Shown one piece after another: positions 23,088 to 31,202 of a stretch of 61,798 nucleotides of DNA; within the stretch, counting starts at the first letter, position 1, and every line of letters begins with the position of its first letter. Location: positions 1 through 61,798 of the forward strand of contig NZ_BMQP01000051.1 of the NCBI RefSeq assembly GCF_014648175.1, read 5' to 3'. The stretch is from Planobispora rosea. GTDB taxonomy: Bacteria; Actinomycetota; Actinomycetes; Streptosporangiales; Streptosporangiaceae. The notes below the pieces were generated by a model, which was not told the origin of the DNA, made no database searches, and saw nothing but the letters and a program-made list of their open reading frames with translations. Both the position numbers and the translations under genes were made by a program.

Positions 23088-25328
23088 TCACCCCTCCCGC
23101 AGCCGGTGCGTCAGGCTCGTGTGCCGCCGCCCCGCACCACGCGTACGCACCGCCTGCCCCAGCGCCCGGCGCGAACCGACGATGACGACCAGCTTCTTGG
23201 CCCGCGTGACGGCGGTGTACAGCAGATTGCGCTGAAGCATCATCCACGCGCTCGTCGCCAGCGGGATCACCACCGCCGGATACTCGCTGCCCTGGGAACG
23301 ATGGATCGACACCGCGTAAGCATGCGCCAGCTCATCCAGCTCATCGAAGGAGTACTCGACGTCCTCGTCCTCATCGGTGCGCACCGTCAACTTGTGATCA
23401 TCAGGCCGGACGTCGACCACCACACCCACCGTGCCGTTGAACACCCCCGCCGCACCCTTGTCATAGTTGTTGCGCAACTGCGTGACCTTGTCACCGATCC
23501 GGAACACCCGCCCGCCGTAACGCCGCTCCGCCAGCCCCTCCCGCGAAGGAGTCAGCGCCTCCTGCAACAGGAGGTTGAGATTGCCCGCCCCCGCCGCACC
23601 CCGGTGCATCGGCGCCAGCACCTGCACATCACGACGCGCGTCGAGCCCGAACTTGCGGGGAATGCGCCGCGCCACCACATCCACCGTCAACGCCGCGATC
23701 TCCTCCGGCTCCTCGCACGGGAACAGGAAGAAGTCCTTCATGCCCTCCAGCACCGGCGGCAGCCCCGTGTTCACCCGGTGGGCGTTGGTCACCACCCCCG
23801 ACTCCTGCGCCTGCCGGAAGATGTGCGTCAGCCGCACCCGGGGGATCTCCTCCTCCGCGGCCAGCAGATCACGCAGCACCTCCCCCGCCCCCACCGACGG
23901 CAACTGGTCGACATCCCCCACGAACAGCAGATGCGCACCCGGCGCAACCGCCTTGACCAGCTTGTTGGCCAGCAGCAGATCCAGCATCGACGCCTCGTCC
24001 ACCACCACCAGGTCGGCGTCCAGCGGATTGTCCCGGTCGAACGTCGCATCACCCCCCGGACGCAACTGCAGCAACCGGTGCACCGTGGTGGCCTCGTGAC
24101 CGGTCAGCTCCGACAGCCGCTTCGCCGCCCGCCCCGTGGGCGCCGCCAGGATCACCTTCGCCTTCTTCGCACGGGCCAGCGTCACGATGGAACGCACCGT
24201 GAAGCTCTTACCGCAGCCCGGACCGCCCGTCAGCACCGCGACCTTCTCCGTCAACGCCAGCCGTACGGCCTGCGCCTGCTCCGCCGCCAGATCCGCACCC
24301 GTCCGGCCCCGCAACCACTCCAGCGCCACCTCCCAGTCCACCTCCTGGAAAACGGCCATCCGATCATGAGAGGACCTCAGCAGCGCACGCAGCGAACCGG
24401 CCAGCGACAACTCCGCACGATGGAACGGAACCAGATAGACCGCCGGAATGACGTTGTCACCCGCCGGCAGCTCCTCCCGCACCACCCCCTCCTCGGCCAC
24501 CAGCTCCTCCAGGCAGGAGGCCACCAGCTCCGCCGGAACCTGCAGGATCTTCACCGCGTCGGCCACCAGATTGGGCGCCGGCAGATAGCAGTGACCGTCG
24601 TCGGCCCCCTGCGACAACGTGTACCGCAGACCCGCCTTGACCCGCTCGGGGCTGTCGTGCGGGATGCCCACCGCCTGCGCGATCGTGTCGGCCGTCTTGA
24701 ACCCGATCCCCCACACGTCGTCGGCCAGCCGGTACGGCTCGTTCCGCACCACGGAGATGGAGGCGTCGCCGTACTGCTTGAAGATCCGCACCGCGATCGA
24801 GGTGGACACCCCCACCCCCTGCAAGAAGATCATCACCTCCTTGATGATCTTCTGCTCCTCCCACGCCACCCCGATCATCTTCGTCCGCTTCGGCCCCAGA
24901 CCCGGCACCTCCACCAACCGCTCCGGAGCCGTCTCAATGATCTCCAACGTGTCGGTCCCGAAATGATCGACGATCCGCTCGGCCATCTTCGGCCCGATCC
25001 CCTTGATCAACCCCGAACCCAGATAACGCTGGATGCCCTGAACCGTCGCCGGCAGCACAGTGCTGTAGGACCACACCTCGAACTGCCTGCCGTACCGCGG
25101 ATGCGAACCCCACCGCCCGGTCAGCCGCAACGACTCACCGACCTGCGCCCCCAGCAGCGGCCCCACCACCGTCAGCAGCTCACTCCCCGACCGCTCCGTG
25201 GCGACCCGGGCGATGGTGTAACCCGTCTCCTCATTGGCATAGGTGATGCGTTCGAGCACCGCTTCCAGCACGGTGCCGGGGGGACGCTGCGCCTCCGGAG
25301 TGGTCATGGCGGGTATTGTGCCGCACAT
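23088..25328 (-). CDS. RecD2-like SF1 DNA helicase
   Basis: The roughly 746-residue protein matches RecD2. It has an N-terminal OB-like domain (VLERITYANEETGYTIARV), tandem helix-hairpin-helix segments (GLIKGIGPKMAERIV and LVEVPGLGPKRTKMI), Walker A LTGGPGCGKSFT, Walker B VVDEASML, motif III FVGDVDQLPSVG and the UvrD_C-like SIHRSQGSEYPAV/YTAVTRAK. It is an ATP-dependent 5'-3' helicase in characterised members and acts outside a RecBC complex. ATG 25328 has GGGGAGG nine bases upstream; ATG 25307 would remove seven residues. No recB or recC is nearby, as expected for RecD2. Confidence 0.9.
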   Translation of the reverse strand: MCGTIPAMTTPEAQRPPGTVLEAVLERITYANEETGYTIARVATERSGSELLTVVGPLLGAQVGESLRLTGRWGSHPRYGRQFEVWSYSTVLPATVQGIQRYLGSGLIKGIGPKMAERIVDHFGTDTLEIIETAPERLVEVPGLGPKRTKMIGVAWEEQKIIKEVMIFLQGVGVSTSIAVRIFKQYGDASISVVRNEPYRLADDVWGIGFKTADTIAQAVGIPHDSPERVKAGLRYTLSQGADDGHCYLPAPNLVADAVKILQVPAELVASCLEELVAEEGVVREELPAGDNVIPAVYLVPFHRAELSLAGSLRALLRSSHDRMAVFQEVDWEVALEWLRGRTGADLAAEQAQAVRLALTEKVAVLTGGPGCGKSFTVRSIVTLARAKKAKVILAAPTGRAAKRLSELTGHEATTVHRLLQLRPGGDATFDRDNPLDADLVVVDEASMLDLLLANKLVKAVAPGAHLLFVGDVDQLPSVGAGEVLRDLLAAEEEIPRVRLTHIFRQAQESGVVTNAHRVNTGLPPVLEGMKDFFLFPCEEPEEIAALTVDVVARRIPRKFGLDARRDVQVLAPMHRGAAGAGNLNLLLQEALTPSREGLAERRYGGRVFRIGDKVTQLRNNYDKGAAGVFNGTVGVVVDVRPDDHKLTVRTDEDEDVEYSFDELDELAHAYAVSIHRSQGSEYPAVVIPLATSAWMMLQRNLLYTAVTRAKKLVVIVGSRRALGQAVRTRGAGRRHTSLTHRLREG

Positions 25329-25426
25329 CCCCGACATCCTCCCCTCCCGCTCCTCTCGCGGAGGCCGCCTCCCCCACCTGGTTGCTTTTCTTTCCTCATC
25401 GTCGTTGGTTGTGTAACAAACCACTT

Positions 25427-25449
25427 CCTTTACAATGTAGATCAATTAT
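25427..25449 (+). promoter_or_regulatory. Shared AT-rich promoter/operator motif, copy 2
   Basis: This is the second copy of the element at 9735-9757, core CTTTACAAyGTAGATyAATT. Here its centre TTTACAATGTAGA is nearly palindromic. It lies 53 bases upstream of the mini-ORF and 73 upstream of the winged-helix gene. Confidence 0.5.
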
Positions 25450-25471
25450 TTTTCCGGCGACGGGACACCCG

Positions 25472-25510
25472 GTCACCCATCGCGGAAAGGAACCTTCCGC
25501 GATGGGTGAC
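25472..25510 (+). promoter_or_regulatory. 16-bp perfect hairpin in the leader of the winged-helix gene
   Basis: GTCACCCATCGCGGAA and its exact complement (25495-25510) flank the loop AGGAACC. The loop and stem contain the only Shine-Dalgarno-like bases (GGAAAGG) before the mini-ORF, whose ATG lies inside the 3' arm. Folding would therefore block its translation. Confidence 0.6.
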
Positions 25511-25525
25511 ACCGTCCTCGTATGA
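25502..25525 (+). CDS. Seven-codon leader ORF (MGDTVLV)
   Basis: ATG 25502 opens a frame MGDTVLV whose TGA overlaps the ATG of the following gene as ATGA. GGAAAGG lies 11 bases upstream. Its start codon is within the 3' arm of a strong hairpin. Expression is inferred from geometry only. Confidence 0.4.
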   Translation: MGDTVLV

Positions 25526-26601
25526 GCACCTCGCCCACGCTGAGCATGAAGGCCCTCAACCGGATCACCCTCGACCGGCAGCTGCTGCTGCGCCGCGGCG
25601 AGCTGTCCCCCCTCGCCGCCATCCGGCACCTGACCGGCCTGCAGGCCCAGGCCGCGGACGCCCCCTACCTCGGGCTCGCCGCCCGCCTGTCGCGCTTCAC
25701 CCAGGACGACCTGACCAGCCTGTTGTACGGCAGGCAGGCCGTGCGCGCCTCGGTGCTGCGCGGCACCCTGCACCTGGTCGCCTCGGCCGACTACCGGTGG
25801 CTGCGCCCCCTGATGCAGCCCGTCCTGGCCCGGGGCCGGCAGGCGGCCTTCGGCCGGGTCACCGCCGGCGTGGACCTGGCCGAGCTCACCGGCACCGCCC
25901 GGCGGCTGCTGACCGGGCGCGTCCTGACCCGCCCGCAACTGGGCCGGATGCTGGCCGAACGCTGGCCCGGCGTCCCCCCGCAGGCGCTGGGATGGTCGGC
26001 GCAGGCGCTGCTGCCACTGGTACACGTCCCGCCGCAGGGAACCTGGGGCAGGGGCGGCGCCACCCCCTTCGCCCTGGCCGAGGAGTGGCTGGACGAGCCG
26101 ATGGAGGCCGAGCCGCCGGTGGAGCGGATGATCCGCCGCTACCTGGCGGCCTTCGGCCCGGCCGGGGTCATGGACGTGCAGGCCTGGTCGGGACTGACCC
26201 GGCTGCGCGAGGTGATGGCCCGCATGGACCTGCGGCCCTTCCGCGACGAGCACGGCCGGGAGCTGTTCGACCTGCCCGACGCCCCGCCGCCGCCCGACCC
26301 CGGGACACCGGCCCCCGCGCGCTTCCTGCCCGAGTTCGACAACCTGATGGTCGCCTACGCCGACCGCACCCGGATCATGACCGACGAGCACCGCCGGCGT
26401 GTGTGCGTCGGCGCGATGGTCGCCGCGACCATCCTGGTCGACGGCACCGTCCACGGCACCTGGAACCTCGCCGCCGGCCGCCTGGCCGTCCAGCCGTTCA
26501 CCCCCCTCACCCCCCGGGCCGAAGCCGAGCTGACCGAGGAGGCCGGCCGCCTGCTGGACTTCGCCGGCGCCCACGACCTGCGGTTCCTGCCACCCGTGTG
26601 A
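25522..26601 (+). CDS. Winged-helix DNA-binding protein, HTH_42/YcaQ family
   Basis: The 359-residue protein belongs to the family related to the DNA glycosylases YcaQ/AlkX and AlkZ. Its N-terminal helix reads LNRITLDRQLLLRRGELSPL, followed by the family motif HLTGLQAQAADAPYLGL, a central wing region (ASVLRGTLHLV) and a C-terminal LLPEFDNLMVAYADRTRI-like segment. AlkZ and YcaQ excise DNA crosslinks, but many actinobacterial paralogues are uncharacterised. There is no free Shine-Dalgarno. Translation is probably coupled to the seven-codon ORF whose stop overlaps the start. Confidence 0.8.
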   Translation: MSTSPTLSMKALNRITLDRQLLLRRGELSPLAAIRHLTGLQAQAADAPYLGLAARLSRFTQDDLTSLLYGRQAVRASVLRGTLHLVASADYRWLRPLMQPVLARGRQAAFGRVTAGVDLAELTGTARRLLTGRVLTRPQLGRMLAERWPGVPPQALGWSAQALLPLVHVPPQGTWGRGGATPFALAEEWLDEPMEAEPPVERMIRRYLAAFGPAGVMDVQAWSGLTRLREVMARMDLRPFRDEHGRELFDLPDAPPPPDPGTPAPARFLPEFDNLMVAYADRTRIMTDEHRRRVCVGAMVAATILVDGTVHGTWNLAAGRLAVQPFTPLTPRAEAELTEEAGRLLDFAGAHDLRFLPPV

Positions 26602-26721
26602 TCACGCCTCGAACCCGGCGGTCCCCGGGTCTTTCCAGCATCATCTCGGCGGGATAGGAACGGAGAAGCGCCCAAGATCCACGGGGAGGCGCGCCGCCGA
26701 CAGGTGAACGGGGAGATCGAC

Positions 26722-28281
26722 ATGACCAGACAGGTGATCATCGAGGCCGTCGAGCAGCCGGGACTGACCGCCGAGCAGGTCCGGCGGGTGGCCGCCGAGC
26801 ACCCGGCCGTGCTGGCGCACCTGGAGACCGCCGACGCCGACCGGCTCATCCTGGGCGAGGCGGCCGCCCTGGGCCGCGAGCCGGACGGGCGGGCGCCGTT
26901 CCGGGCGAGCGTCTTCGACCCGGTCTCCAACCGGGGGGTGGAACTGCGCGGCACCGTCGGCCGCCCCGAGCACGCCGAGGTCGTGCCCAGCGCCTACCGG
27001 CCCACCCCGGGCCCCGGGGAGCTGCGGGCCGCCGCGGAGATCCTGCGCGCCGACGGGCGTTTCCCCACCGGCGAGGACGTCATCGTCTACCGGCCCATGC
27101 CGCCCCTGGCCGACCTGGAGAACCCCGACGGCACCACCACGCGCCGCCCCACCCTGGGCGTCTACACCCCCGGCGGGCCCGTCAGGCACCGCATCGTCGC
27201 CGTGGACGTGGCCGCGCGCACCGTCGACTGGTCCCCGGCCGGGGTGAGCGCGGCCATGCACCCCGACCACCCCGACGACTGCGAGTCACGCCTGCCCACG
27301 CCGGTGGAGAGCCTGCGCGACCGGGGAGGACCGGACGCGGTCCGGCTGCGCGTGCTCGACGGCGGCACCGAGCTGTGGAACCTGATCGTGGTACGGCCCC
27401 GCGCCTCGGCGCCGCAGAACCCCGGCGACGGCTCCGGGGTGGAGCTGCGCGAGGTCCGCCACCGGGGCAGGCTCGTCTTCCGCCAGGCGCACGTGCCGAT
27501 CCTCAACGTCCAGTACGAGGAGGACGGCGTCACCTACCGCGACTGGCAGAACGAGGAGACCCGCTTCTCGGCCGCCGGCGCCGACCCGGTCGGCTGGGGC
27601 TGGCGGATCTGCGACCGGGCGCCGAAGACCATCCTGGAGCGGCCCGACAACGACGCCGGCAACTTCCAGGGCGTCGCCTTCCACGACGGCGGCGGCGGCG
27701 AGGTGCGGATCGTCAGTGAGATCGCCGCGGGCTGGTACCGGTACGTGTCGGAGTGGCGCCTGGCCGACGACGGCACGGTCCGGCCGCGTTTCGGCTTCGC
27801 CGGGGTGCGCAACCCGCGTACCTGCATGCGCCACCGCCACCACGTCTACTGGCGCTTCGACTTCGACGTCGAGGGCTCCGACAACGACGTGATCGAGCAG
27901 TTCGACGGCACCGCCGAGGCCCCCGTCGCGACGCAGATCGTGCGCGAGACCACCCGCCGGCGCCGCCCGCCGGCCCGGTTCTGGCAGGTCACCGACAAGT
28001 CCAGCGGCCGCGGCTACCGGATCGTGCCCGGCCCGCACGACAACACCACCGACCCCTACGGCATCGCCGACCTGTGGTTCCTGCGCCGCCGGGCGAGCGA
28101 GCTGTACGACGGCAACCCCCACGACGACAACCGGGCGATGCTGGGCCGGTTCGTCAACGGTGAGAGCGTCAGCGGCACCAACGTCGTCGTCTGGTACGCC
28201 GGGCACTTCCGCCACGACCAGAACGCCCCCCACCCCCATCAGGGCCACATCGTCGGCCCCGACCTGATTCCGGTCCGCTGA
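26722..28281 (+). CDS. Divergent copper amine oxidase-like protein
   Basis: The 519-residue protein aligns by motif with copper amine oxidases. It has the catalytic-domain opening LREVRHRGRLVFRQAHVPIL, the TPQ-site strand VSEIAAGWYRYVSEWRL, the copper pair HxH in RHRHHVYWRFDFDVEG and a third candidate copper His in NVVVWYAGHFRHDQ. The normal TPQ consensus is N-Y-D/E-Y; here it reads W-Y-R-Y, so the Tyr is kept but its neighbours differ. It is shorter than typical enzymes (about 640) and has no signal peptide. GGGGAG six bases before ATG 26722 sets the start. It may be a non-canonical or inactive member. Confidence 0.65.
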   Translation: MTRQVIIEAVEQPGLTAEQVRRVAAEHPAVLAHLETADADRLILGEAAALGREPDGRAPFRASVFDPVSNRGVELRGTVGRPEHAEVVPSAYRPTPGPGELRAAAEILRADGRFPTGEDVIVYRPMPPLADLENPDGTTTRRPTLGVYTPGGPVRHRIVAVDVAARTVDWSPAGVSAAMHPDHPDDCESRLPTPVESLRDRGGPDAVRLRVLDGGTELWNLIVVRPRASAPQNPGDGSGVELREVRHRGRLVFRQAHVPILNVQYEEDGVTYRDWQNEETRFSAAGADPVGWGWRICDRAPKTILERPDNDAGNFQGVAFHDGGGGEVRIVSEIAAGWYRYVSEWRLADDGTVRPRFGFAGVRNPRTCMRHRHHVYWRFDFDVEGSDNDVIEQFDGTAEAPVATQIVRETTRRRRPPARFWQVTDKSSGRGYRIVPGPHDNTTDPYGIADLWFLRRRASELYDGNPHDDNRAMLGRFVNGESVSGTNVVVWYAGHFRHDQNAPHPHQGHIVGPDLIPVR

Positions 28282-28453
28282 CACCCCGCCGGCGGGTACC
28301 GATCTTCGGATAGGGCTGTCGCCGGAGCGGGCTCGGCGGGACGCTGTCTACTGCGGCGTCCACCGCGGCCGTGAACCCCGGCCGGGAGACCCCGGCCGGG
28401 ACGGCGGCGGGCGGGACGGCGGGAACAGTCAAGGAACGGTGAAGGAGCGGCCG

Positions 28454-29689
28454 GTGCACGGTGACCACGAGCAGATGCTGGGCGGCCTGATCACCGCCCA
28501 TCACCTGGCTGCCCTGGAGGACCTGCCGGCCCTGATCGCCGGATACGCCGGCCTGACCGGTTTCACCGAACCGGTGCTGTACGTGGCCGACCTGCAGAAC
28601 CAGTTCCTGGTGCCGCTGCCCGGCCAGTGCGACGCCGGCGGCGGGCCGCTGGGGCCCATCCGCGTCGACACGACCATGGCCGGGCGGGCCTTCCGCTCCC
28701 TGGAGATCATCCAGGCCCGGCACACCGGCTGCGGGCCCTCCCCGACGCTCCCCGGGCAGGGCCCGTGGCGGTTGTGGGTGCCGCTGCTGGACGGCACCGA
28801 GCACATCGGCGTGCTCGTGCTCACCGCCGCCAGCGACGACGAGGCCACCCGGCGGCAGGCCGCCCGGCTGGCCTCCCTGGTCGCGCTGATCCTGTCCAGC
28901 AAGCGCGCCACCAGCGACACCTACGCCCGCCTGGTGCGCACCAGGCCGATGCAGCTGTCGGCCGAGGTGTTGTGGACGCTCCTGCCCGTCAGGACGTTCG
29001 CCACCGAGCGGGTGGTGGTCACCGCCGCGCTCGAGCCGGCCTATCTCGTGGGCGGGGACGCCTTCGACTACGCGCTGGTCGGCGACACCCTGTACCTGTC
29101 GATCTTCGACGCCATGGGGCACGACACCGCCGCCGGGCTGACCGCCACCATCGCGATGGGCGCCTGCCGCAACAACCGCCGCCAGGGCGCCGACCTGCTG
29201 GCCACCAGTGAGGCGATCGACGCGGCGATCGCCGAGCAGTTCGGCGGCACCCGCTTCGCCACCGGTATCCTGGGCCGCCTCGACACCCGGACCGGCCTGC
29301 TGACCTGGGTCAACCGCGGCCACCACCCGCCGCTGGTCCTGCGCGGCGGGCACGTGGTGGCCACGCTGCAGGTGGAGCCCAATCCGCCCATGGGCTTCGG
29401 GATGGCCGCCCTCCGCCAGCCGTCCCACTACCAGCTCGAGCCCGGCGACCGGCTGTTGTTCTACACCGACGGCGTCATCGAGGCCAGGAACCCCGCGGGC
29501 CAGGTGTTCGGCCTGGAGCGCTTCGCCGACTTCGTCATCCGCCGCGAGGCCGACGGCGTCTCGGCCCCCGAGACGCTGCGCCGCCTGATCCAGACCCTGC
29601 TGGAGCACCAGCGGGACCACCTCGACGACGACGCCACCGTGCTGCTGGTCGAATGGCACAGCCAGCGGCACCGCCAGCTCCTGCTGTGA
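28454..29689 (+). CDS. SpoIIE-type PP2C serine phosphatase with GAF domain
   Basis: The roughly 411-residue protein has an N-terminal GAF-like domain (about 20-150) and a PPM/SpoIIE catalytic domain with metal motifs VGGDAFDY, SIFDAMGHDTAAG, FYTDGVIEA and LDDDATVLLVEW. Such phosphatases dephosphorylate anti-anti-sigma factors in actinomycete partner-switching. GTG 28454 has AAGGAG six bases upstream; GTG 28439 is an alternative. No anti-sigma partner gene is adjacent. Confidence 0.88.
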   Translation: MHGDHEQMLGGLITAHHLAALEDLPALIAGYAGLTGFTEPVLYVADLQNQFLVPLPGQCDAGGGPLGPIRVDTTMAGRAFRSLEIIQARHTGCGPSPTLPGQGPWRLWVPLLDGTEHIGVLVLTAASDDEATRRQAARLASLVALILSSKRATSDTYARLVRTRPMQLSAEVLWTLLPVRTFATERVVVTAALEPAYLVGGDAFDYALVGDTLYLSIFDAMGHDTAAGLTATIAMGACRNNRRQGADLLATSEAIDAAIAEQFGGTRFATGILGRLDTRTGLLTWVNRGHHPPLVLRGGHVVATLQVEPNPPMGFGMAALRQPSHYQLEPGDRLLFYTDGVIEARNPAGQVFGLERFADFVIRREADGVSAPETLRRLIQTLLEHQRDHLDDDATVLLVEWHSQRHRQLLL

Positions 29690-29696
29690 GGACGGG

Positions 29697-29735
29697 ATTA
29701 TTCGGTTGAGCGCGCCGCCTCGCGGGTCCTAGGCT
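29697..29735 (+). promoter_or_regulatory. Promoter with WhiB7-like architecture
   Basis: An AT-rich hexamer ATTATT (29697-29702) lies three bases before a -35 TTGAGC (29706-29711). An 18-base spacer and a -10 TAGGCT (29730-29735) follow. WhiB7-dependent promoters have an AT-rich site directly upstream of the -35, often joined by CGG-like bases, as here. Seven bases separate the -10 from an ATG, so transcripts should be leaderless. Confidence 0.55.
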
Positions 29736-29742
29736 CACGGCC

Positions 29743-29772
29743 ATGATGGTCATGTTCTTCAGCCTCAGCTGA
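29743..29772 (+). CDS. Leaderless nine-codon leader peptide (MMVMFFSLS)
   Basis: ATG at the expected transcription start opens a nine-codon ORF with three Met, two Phe and two Ser codons, ending in TGA at 29770. It is followed by two strong hairpins before the methyltransferase gene. Size and position fit an attenuator peptide on which a drug-stalled ribosome would alter downstream folding. Confidence 0.5.
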   Translation: MMVMFFSLS

Positions 29773-29777
29773 GTTCC

Positions 29778-29836
29778 GTCGGCGAGACGAGGAGAGCCCC
29801 GTCGCCGACGAGGCGGGACGGCGCCGTGCCGTCCCG
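29778..29836 (+). promoter_or_regulatory. Two leader hairpins (candidate attenuator)
   Basis: Hairpin 1 pairs GTCGGCGA (29778) with TCGCCGAC (29802). Hairpin 2 pairs CGGGACGGC (29814) with GCCGTCCCG (29828) over a 5-base loop. GCCGAC at 29839 could also pair with GTCGGC of hairpin 1, giving an alternative fold. They lie between the two leader ORFs. Confidence 0.5.
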
Positions 29837-29863
29837 GGCCGACGCGGGAGAAGAACGATCATC

Positions 29864-29923
29864 ATGCGCGTTCGCGCGATTTCTCTCACCGCTCCGCGTC
29901 CCGGCGCCCTCGCCGTCCCATGA
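29864..29923 (+). CDS. Nineteen-codon ORF stop-start coupled to the methyltransferase
   Basis: The peptide MRVRAISLTAPRPGALAVP starts at ATG 29864, downstream of GGGAGAAG. Its TGA overlaps the methyltransferase ATG (ATGA at 29920-29923). The methyltransferase has no ribosome site of its own, so its translation should depend on this ORF. The peptide is arginine-rich at its start, as in some stalling leaders; that resemblance is weak. Confidence 0.45.
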   Translation: MRVRAISLTAPRPGALAVP

Positions 29924-31023
29924 CGGCGGCGGGCCTGGTGGCACGGTGCGTTCACGGGCTGGAGCCGACGGTCGCCGCCGAGATCCTCCGGCGCGGTCTC
30001 GGTGCGGTCACCCGTCTCGGGCACCGCGAGGTGCACTTCCACACCTCCCGTCCCGGTGCGCGGGCTGTCGCCCTGCGCACCGCCGACGACGTCTTCCTCC
30101 TCGCCGCGCAGTGCGCCGACGTCGGCACGGCCAGGCGGGACGCCGGCGCGCTCGCCCGTCTCGCCGAGGCGGCCGACCTCGGCTCGCTGGTACGGCTGCG
30201 CCGCGAACACGGCGGCCCCGGCGCGCTCACCGGTGTCGAGGTGTCGGCGTCGTTCCTGGGCAGGCGCGGCTTCACCCGCTACGACGTCGAGGACGCCGTC
30301 GGGCATGCCCTGGCGCGGCGGCTGGGGACCGGATACCACTCGCGCCGGACGGGGGCCGCGCCCCCGCCCGGCCACAGCGGGTGGCGGGTGACCCTGGACG
30401 GCGAGCGGGCCACGCTCATGCTGCGGATCGCCGAACGGCCCCTGCACCGGCGCGACTACAAACGACGGTCCGTCCCGGGGACGCTGCATCCCCCGCTGGC
30501 CGCCGCCATGGCGCAGATGGCCGGCATCGGCCCCGGCCATACGGTTCTCGACCCCTGCTGCGGCGCCGGGACGTTGCTGGTCGAGGCCGGCAGGCAGCAG
30601 CCCCGCGCCCGGCTGCACGGCTTCGACCTGGACCCGCAGGCCGTGCACGCGGCCGCGGAGAACGCGGCGGGCCTGCCCGTCGTCCTCGGGCGCGCCGACG
30701 CCGAGCGTCTGCCGCTGCCGGACGGCGGCATCGACCGGATACTGAGCAACCCGCCCTGGGGCGGCCAGGTCGCCGGCCGCGGCCTGCTCACCGTCTCCCT
30801 CTCACGGTGGTGGGCGGAGCTCGGCCGGGTCCTCGCGCCCGGCGGGACGGCCGTGCTCCTGCTCCCCGGCACCGGCGACCTGCCCGCCGGCCTCGACCGG
30901 GGGCTCGTGCCCGTGCACCTGCAGCGTGTCCGGATCTCCGGCGCGCAGTCCTTCCTCGTCCAGGCGGTCCTGGAGGAGCGTGCCCGGGACCGCCGTCACA
31001 GGCGCACGACGCTGCCGAGGTGA
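29920..31023 (+). CDS. THUMP-type RNA N2-guanine/N6-adenine methyltransferase family protein
   Basis: The 367-residue protein has a THUMP-like RNA-binding N-terminal half (about 1-165) and a Rossmann methyltransferase. Motif I is LDPCCGAGTLLVEAG, the acidic strand 2 is GFDLDPQAVHAA and the catalytic tetrapeptide is NPPWG, as in Trm14/RlmL-type enzymes that methylate exocyclic amino groups of tRNA or rRNA. Its leader contains a WhiB7-like promoter, two short ORFs and two hairpins. That organisation is usual for inducible ribosome-targeting antibiotic resistance, not for housekeeping RNA modification. Resistance function is inference. A HelR-like gene follows 180 bases downstream. Confidence 0.85.
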   Translation: MTAAGLVARCVHGLEPTVAAEILRRGLGAVTRLGHREVHFHTSRPGARAVALRTADDVFLLAAQCADVGTARRDAGALARLAEAADLGSLVRLRREHGGPGALTGVEVSASFLGRRGFTRYDVEDAVGHALARRLGTGYHSRRTGAAPPPGHSGWRVTLDGERATLMLRIAERPLHRRDYKRRSVPGTLHPPLAAAMAQMAGIGPGHTVLDPCCGAGTLLVEAGRQQPRARLHGFDLDPQAVHAAAENAAGLPVVLGRADAERLPLPDGGIDRILSNPPWGGQVAGRGLLTVSLSRWWAELGRVLAPGGTAVLLLPGTGDLPAGLDRGLVPVHLQRVRISGAQSFLVQAVLEERARDRRHRRTTLPR

Positions 31024-31202
31024 TCGACGCCGTCGGCGGTGTCGGCGGCGAACCACAGGCCGCCGGGCGGGAACCGGGGAATGACGGGAACGGTCAGTGA
31101 CGGGGGGCGGGATGGCGGGAGGCACCGGGGAGCGCTATGCTCAACCCTTCCAAGGTTCTCCGAGCAGATAAATAACCCACTATGCAGGAGAGTACCAAAG
31201 AA
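31024..31202. other. Intergenic region upstream of the HelR-like gene
   Basis: A TATGCT -10 candidate lies at 31136-31141 without a clear -35. An imperfect palindrome AACCCTTCCAAGGTT spans 31143-31157. I looked for the rifamycin-associated element of helR promoters and saw no match. AAATAACCCACTAT gives a short AT-rich patch before the start. Confidence 0.35.

Noticed and set aside
22957..23235. Short plus-strand ORF with AATAGGAG six bases before ATG 22963
   Set aside because: The frame soon runs antisense into the helicase gene and the peptide has no recognisable features; the signal may be chance in an AT-rich promoter zone.
25411..25426. GGTTGTGTAACAAACC as a separate operator palindrome
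   Set aside because: It is imperfect and has no counterpart at the other copy of the shared motif.
23025..26657. A 1210-codon plus-strand frame opposite the RecD2-like helicase
   Set aside because: Arg/His/Pro-rich translation of antisense DNA with no domain; it also crosses into the winged-helix gene in the wrong frame.
31024..31202. Possible rifamycin-associated element before the HelR-like gene
   Set aside because: Only a weak AACC/GGTT palindrome is present; it does not resemble the known 19-bp element.
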